Of a stretch of 11,517 nucleotides of DNA, positions 9,539 to 11,517 are shown in pieces. The position numbers and the translations under genes were made by a program. Within the stretch, counting starts at the first letter, position 1, and every line of letters starts with the position of its first letter. This DNA is from Asterionellopsis glacialis. Taxonomy: Eukaryota; Bacillariophyta; Plagiogrammaphyceae; Rhaphoneidales; Asterionellopsidaceae. The notes below the pieces were generated by a model. That model worked only from the letters and a program-made list of their open reading frames with translations. It was not told where the DNA came from and made no database searches. Where the stretch lies: assembly GCA_014885115.2 (NCBI GenBank), contig WKLE02004609.1, positions 1 through 11,517 on the forward strand, read 5' to 3'.

Positions 9539-10357
9539 TCAGTGGAACAAAACAGTTCTAATGTGCTGGATATCGGTACGCGAACGAACGGGTGAAAACA
9601 TGGGCTCAGACATGTTCATGAGAATTTCACTCAAAGGTGATGGCTTCCGGGAACCGCTTCTACAAGGAGTTCCGTGCATAGTTTTGGTGAAATTTTGGCT
9701 TCCACAAAGAAGAGTTCCTGACTCTGCAACCTGTTTCTTGCACTCATCCCTATTCCCTTTAACAGAAACATTAGAAGCCGAATCATTTTCACTCTTTCTC
9801 TTTGATCTTTGGTACGTTTTCCTAGCCATTTGAACCTTTCGTTCCTTTTTCACTTGCTCTTTTCTAACGTGTCGTCGACGGAGCAATTTTCTGGCTAAAA
9901 TAAAAGGCGACTCATCCCCATGACCTGCACCAACAACAAGACGATGCCAGAGAATAAAATTCAAAATGTTAGAATTACATTGAGATCAATAATGAGATGT
10001 AAATCTTCGTCGTTCCGACGTTGTGAGGAACTTACCAAAATTTGAGTTGTTGGATTCCGCAACTTGAGCAGATGGTGGATCTGGAATCGCCACCACGTTA
10101 TGGCAGGCGTTGTCACTTTCGGCATGAAGCCTTCCATTTACTACAGACTTTAAAGGTTGATTTGTTTCAATGGTTTCTGCTCGACTTTCCACCAGGTATT
10201 CTACAGAGTGCTGTTGTTGGTTGTTTTCCCCTAAGTTTTGTCCCGAAATGCTGGTCTTGCGGAGCTTTTTCCGCGGGCGAAATGCATCACTTTGTTCTGA
10301 ACCTGTCGAATTCATCGACATGCTGCAAATCAGAACTTGATTTCTTGTTAGCACCAT
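9539..10357 (-). CDS. Hypothetical basic protein, two exons
   Basis: Not recognised. Two open frames join through a clean phase 1 intron (GTAAGT at 10035 to TTGGTGCAG at 9925, 111 bases), giving exons 10357-10036 and 9924-9539 and 235 residues. The join makes one glycine codon and reads NSNFG-HGDESPF. The N-terminal half is polar, rich in Ser, Asn, Gln and Glu, with a PRKKLRK patch (28-34) like a nuclear localisation signal. Residues 119-151 are strongly basic (runs such as RKLLRRRHVRKEQVKKERK) and could form one charged helix that binds nucleic acid. The C-terminal part is Ser/Pro/Met-rich with no visible motif. There is no signal peptide or membrane span. Starts at Met13 or Met15 are possible, and TTTGCAG at 10323-10329 could be an acceptor for an upstream exon. 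It is convergent with RlmN, 110 bases between stops. Moderately sure that it is a gene. Confidence 0.5.
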
Positions 10358-10558
10358 GTTTTTTCCTTTTGATTATATATGATACTGTTTGACAAGGTCG
10401 GCAACGGTTGTTTGTGTGATCGTTTTTCGTTGATCCGTTTCGAGTCGGTTTCGTGTGACAAGGATCGCCAAGAGGTGTCTTTTGGCTATGTACCAGGTAG
10501 GAAGCAGCGCGACTGTTGTGATATTTTGCTAACGGTTTGAATTCAAGCTTACTTATTG

Positions 10559-10578
10559 TGACGTCAATTTAGACGTCA
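10559..10578. promoter_or_regulatory. Paired CRE-like sites TGACGTCA and GACGTC
   Basis: A perfect TGACGTCA (10559-10566) is followed five bases later by AGACGTCA (10571-10578), which contains the palindrome GACGTC. Their centres are 12 bases apart, close to one turn of the helix. They are about 200 bases upstream of the start at 10357. The second site shares GACGTCATAA with the E2/FabZ promoter. Confidence 0.45.
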
Positions 10579-10846
10579 TAAGACTTTTAAATGTGAGTTC
10601 CCATGAGCCCGTTGTTGAGACCGTTGCTAGCACCTTAAATATGAAATTTACTTTACATACCTTAGTATATAATATTATTTAAAGAAAACTACCCGACGTT
10701 CGAATTCACCTGACTTTTTGAAAATTTCGAATGGGGGTCGTTTTTAGCTGCTTGTTGATATTCAAACAGATAATTTTCAAATGTCACACATTAAACTCTT
10801 CGAATTTTACATTGTTATGTATGGACGTTCAAAAAATCGATATTAC

Positions 10847-11240
10847 AGGTACCTGTACCTGGTAGGTTCTGGGTAATTACTTATTTGTACTACCTGGTAC
10901 GTTGATTCCGTAACTTACCTGGTACTGTACCAGGTACCTTGAAAAAGGGATTTCTTACTCTAGAAGTATCTTACTTAAGATATGTACTACTAGGTACCTG
11001 GTACAGGGTACATGTAAATCTATTCAACGATGTGTAACGTAAAGTACAGCACCGGTACCTGGTACCCGCCGAATCCTGACCTTACAGGTACAGGTACAGG
11101 TACCGGTACTACCTGGTAGATATACCAGATTGTCGGTATCGTACCTGGTAGAAATTATTAATCTATTGGAATACGGTACACGTAAGTACCGTATCTGTAC
11201 AGATACCAGCACTCGTCCACAGTATTTGGTACTGTACCCG
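10847..11240. repeat. Cluster of the 9-base palindrome TACC(T/A)GGTA
   Basis: Eight copies of TACCTGGTA or its reverse complement TACCAGGTA start at 10856, 10891, 10916, 10928, 10995, 11056, 11110 and 11142. Between them lie many partial forms (GGTACC, CAGGTACAGGTACAGG, TACCGGTA). Two more full copies are at 605 and 10491; none was seen in the coding exons. Spacing is irregular (12 to 67 bases), so this is not a simple satellite. Confidence 0.75.
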
Positions 11241-11517
11241 GCACAGATAATCACTTAATCGTCGCATTCACTTATTACTTTTGTGCTATGTAAATCTTGA
11301 TACAGAACACCCAAGTCCAAGGTATTGAGTGTCCTAGTATATACTTATTACACCGTAGAATCCTACAAATTACCAATAGTAGTAACTACTGCAACGTTTG
11401 AAAAAATAGTTTTTTTTTATTCCAATGTCACGGTGATCAGGGGTAACATTTGTGTAGAGACAGTATTTACCAAAATATTGCACACAAACAGACAATTCTC
11501 ATAGACAAACAAACAAC

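Larger units (their letters stand above)
10358..11517. other. Non-coding stretch with CRE pair and GTACC-repeat cluster
   Basis: No convincing coding frame. The left third should hold the promoter of the basic hypothetical gene and carries a TACCAGGTA (10491-10499) and two ACGTCA-type sites (10559-10578). The middle, 10620-10850, is AT-rich and plain. The stretch 10847-11240 is packed with GTACC/GGTAC motifs. The last 40 bases (CACACAAACA, GACAAACAAACAAC) look like an A/C-rich 5' leader of a plus-strand gene beyond the edge, but this is a guess. Confidence 0.55.

Noticed and set aside
10847..11240. CRISPR array or tandem satellite
   Set aside because: The repeated unit is only 9 bases, spacing is irregular, there are no uniform spacers, and the genome is eukaryotic.
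11024..11254. 76-codon minus-strand frame in the repeat cluster
   Set aside because: Its Val/Tyr/Thr-rich sequence is a translation of the GTACC repeats.

Overview
The window is nuclear DNA of a photosynthetic stramenopile, most likely a diatom. Genes have short GT-AG introns (about 80-345 bases). Several proteins start with a secretory signal peptide that runs into a transit peptide at an ASAF-like Ala/Phe junction, the bipartite address used to enter a complex plastid bounded by four membranes. No bacterial operon structure, insertion sequence, CRISPR array, tRNA or rRNA was recognised. The species cannot be fixed from the sequence alone.

Layout, left to right: (1) 1-173, minus strand: the 5' end of a gene running off the left edge, with a signal-peptide-like start. 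(2) 174-1148: a non-coding stretch with two perfect small hairpins. (3) 1149-3543, minus: three-exon plastid pyruvate dehydrogenase E2 (dihydrolipoamide acetyltransferase), 655 residues, with two lipoyl domains and two E3/E1-binding domains. (4) 3544-4104: a divergent promoter shared with the next gene, containing a perfect TGACGTCA bZIP site. (5) 4105-4813, plus: two-exon plastid FabZ, 203 residues. (6) 5046-6989, minus: two-exon plastid ketol-acid reductoisomerase, 538 residues. (7) 6990-7505: a second divergent promoter, with a CACGTG box. (8) 7506-9428, plus: four-exon RlmN-type radical SAM RNA methyltransferase, 537 residues, with an unusual C-terminal membrane anchor. (9) 9539-10357, minus: a two-exon basic hypothetical protein. 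(10) 10358-11517: non-coding, with two CRE-like sites and a dense cluster of the 9-base palindrome TACC(T/A)GGTA.

Three adjacent genes deal with the fate of plastid pyruvate. E2 turns pyruvate into acetyl-CoA, FabZ works in the fatty-acid elongation cycle fed by that acetyl-CoA, and ketol-acid reductoisomerase works on the competing branch that takes pyruvate, via acetolactate, to valine, leucine and isoleucine. E2 and FabZ are head to head over 561 bases with one symmetrical bZIP site, so joint regulation is a reasonable hypothesis.

All exon joins were worked out by hand from GT/AG sites, reading phase and family motifs; no transcript data were available. The best leads are the tail-anchored RlmN, the in-frame 69-base RlmN exon that carries two key cysteines, the doubled domain plan of E2, the shared CRE promoter, and the TACCTGGTA cluster.
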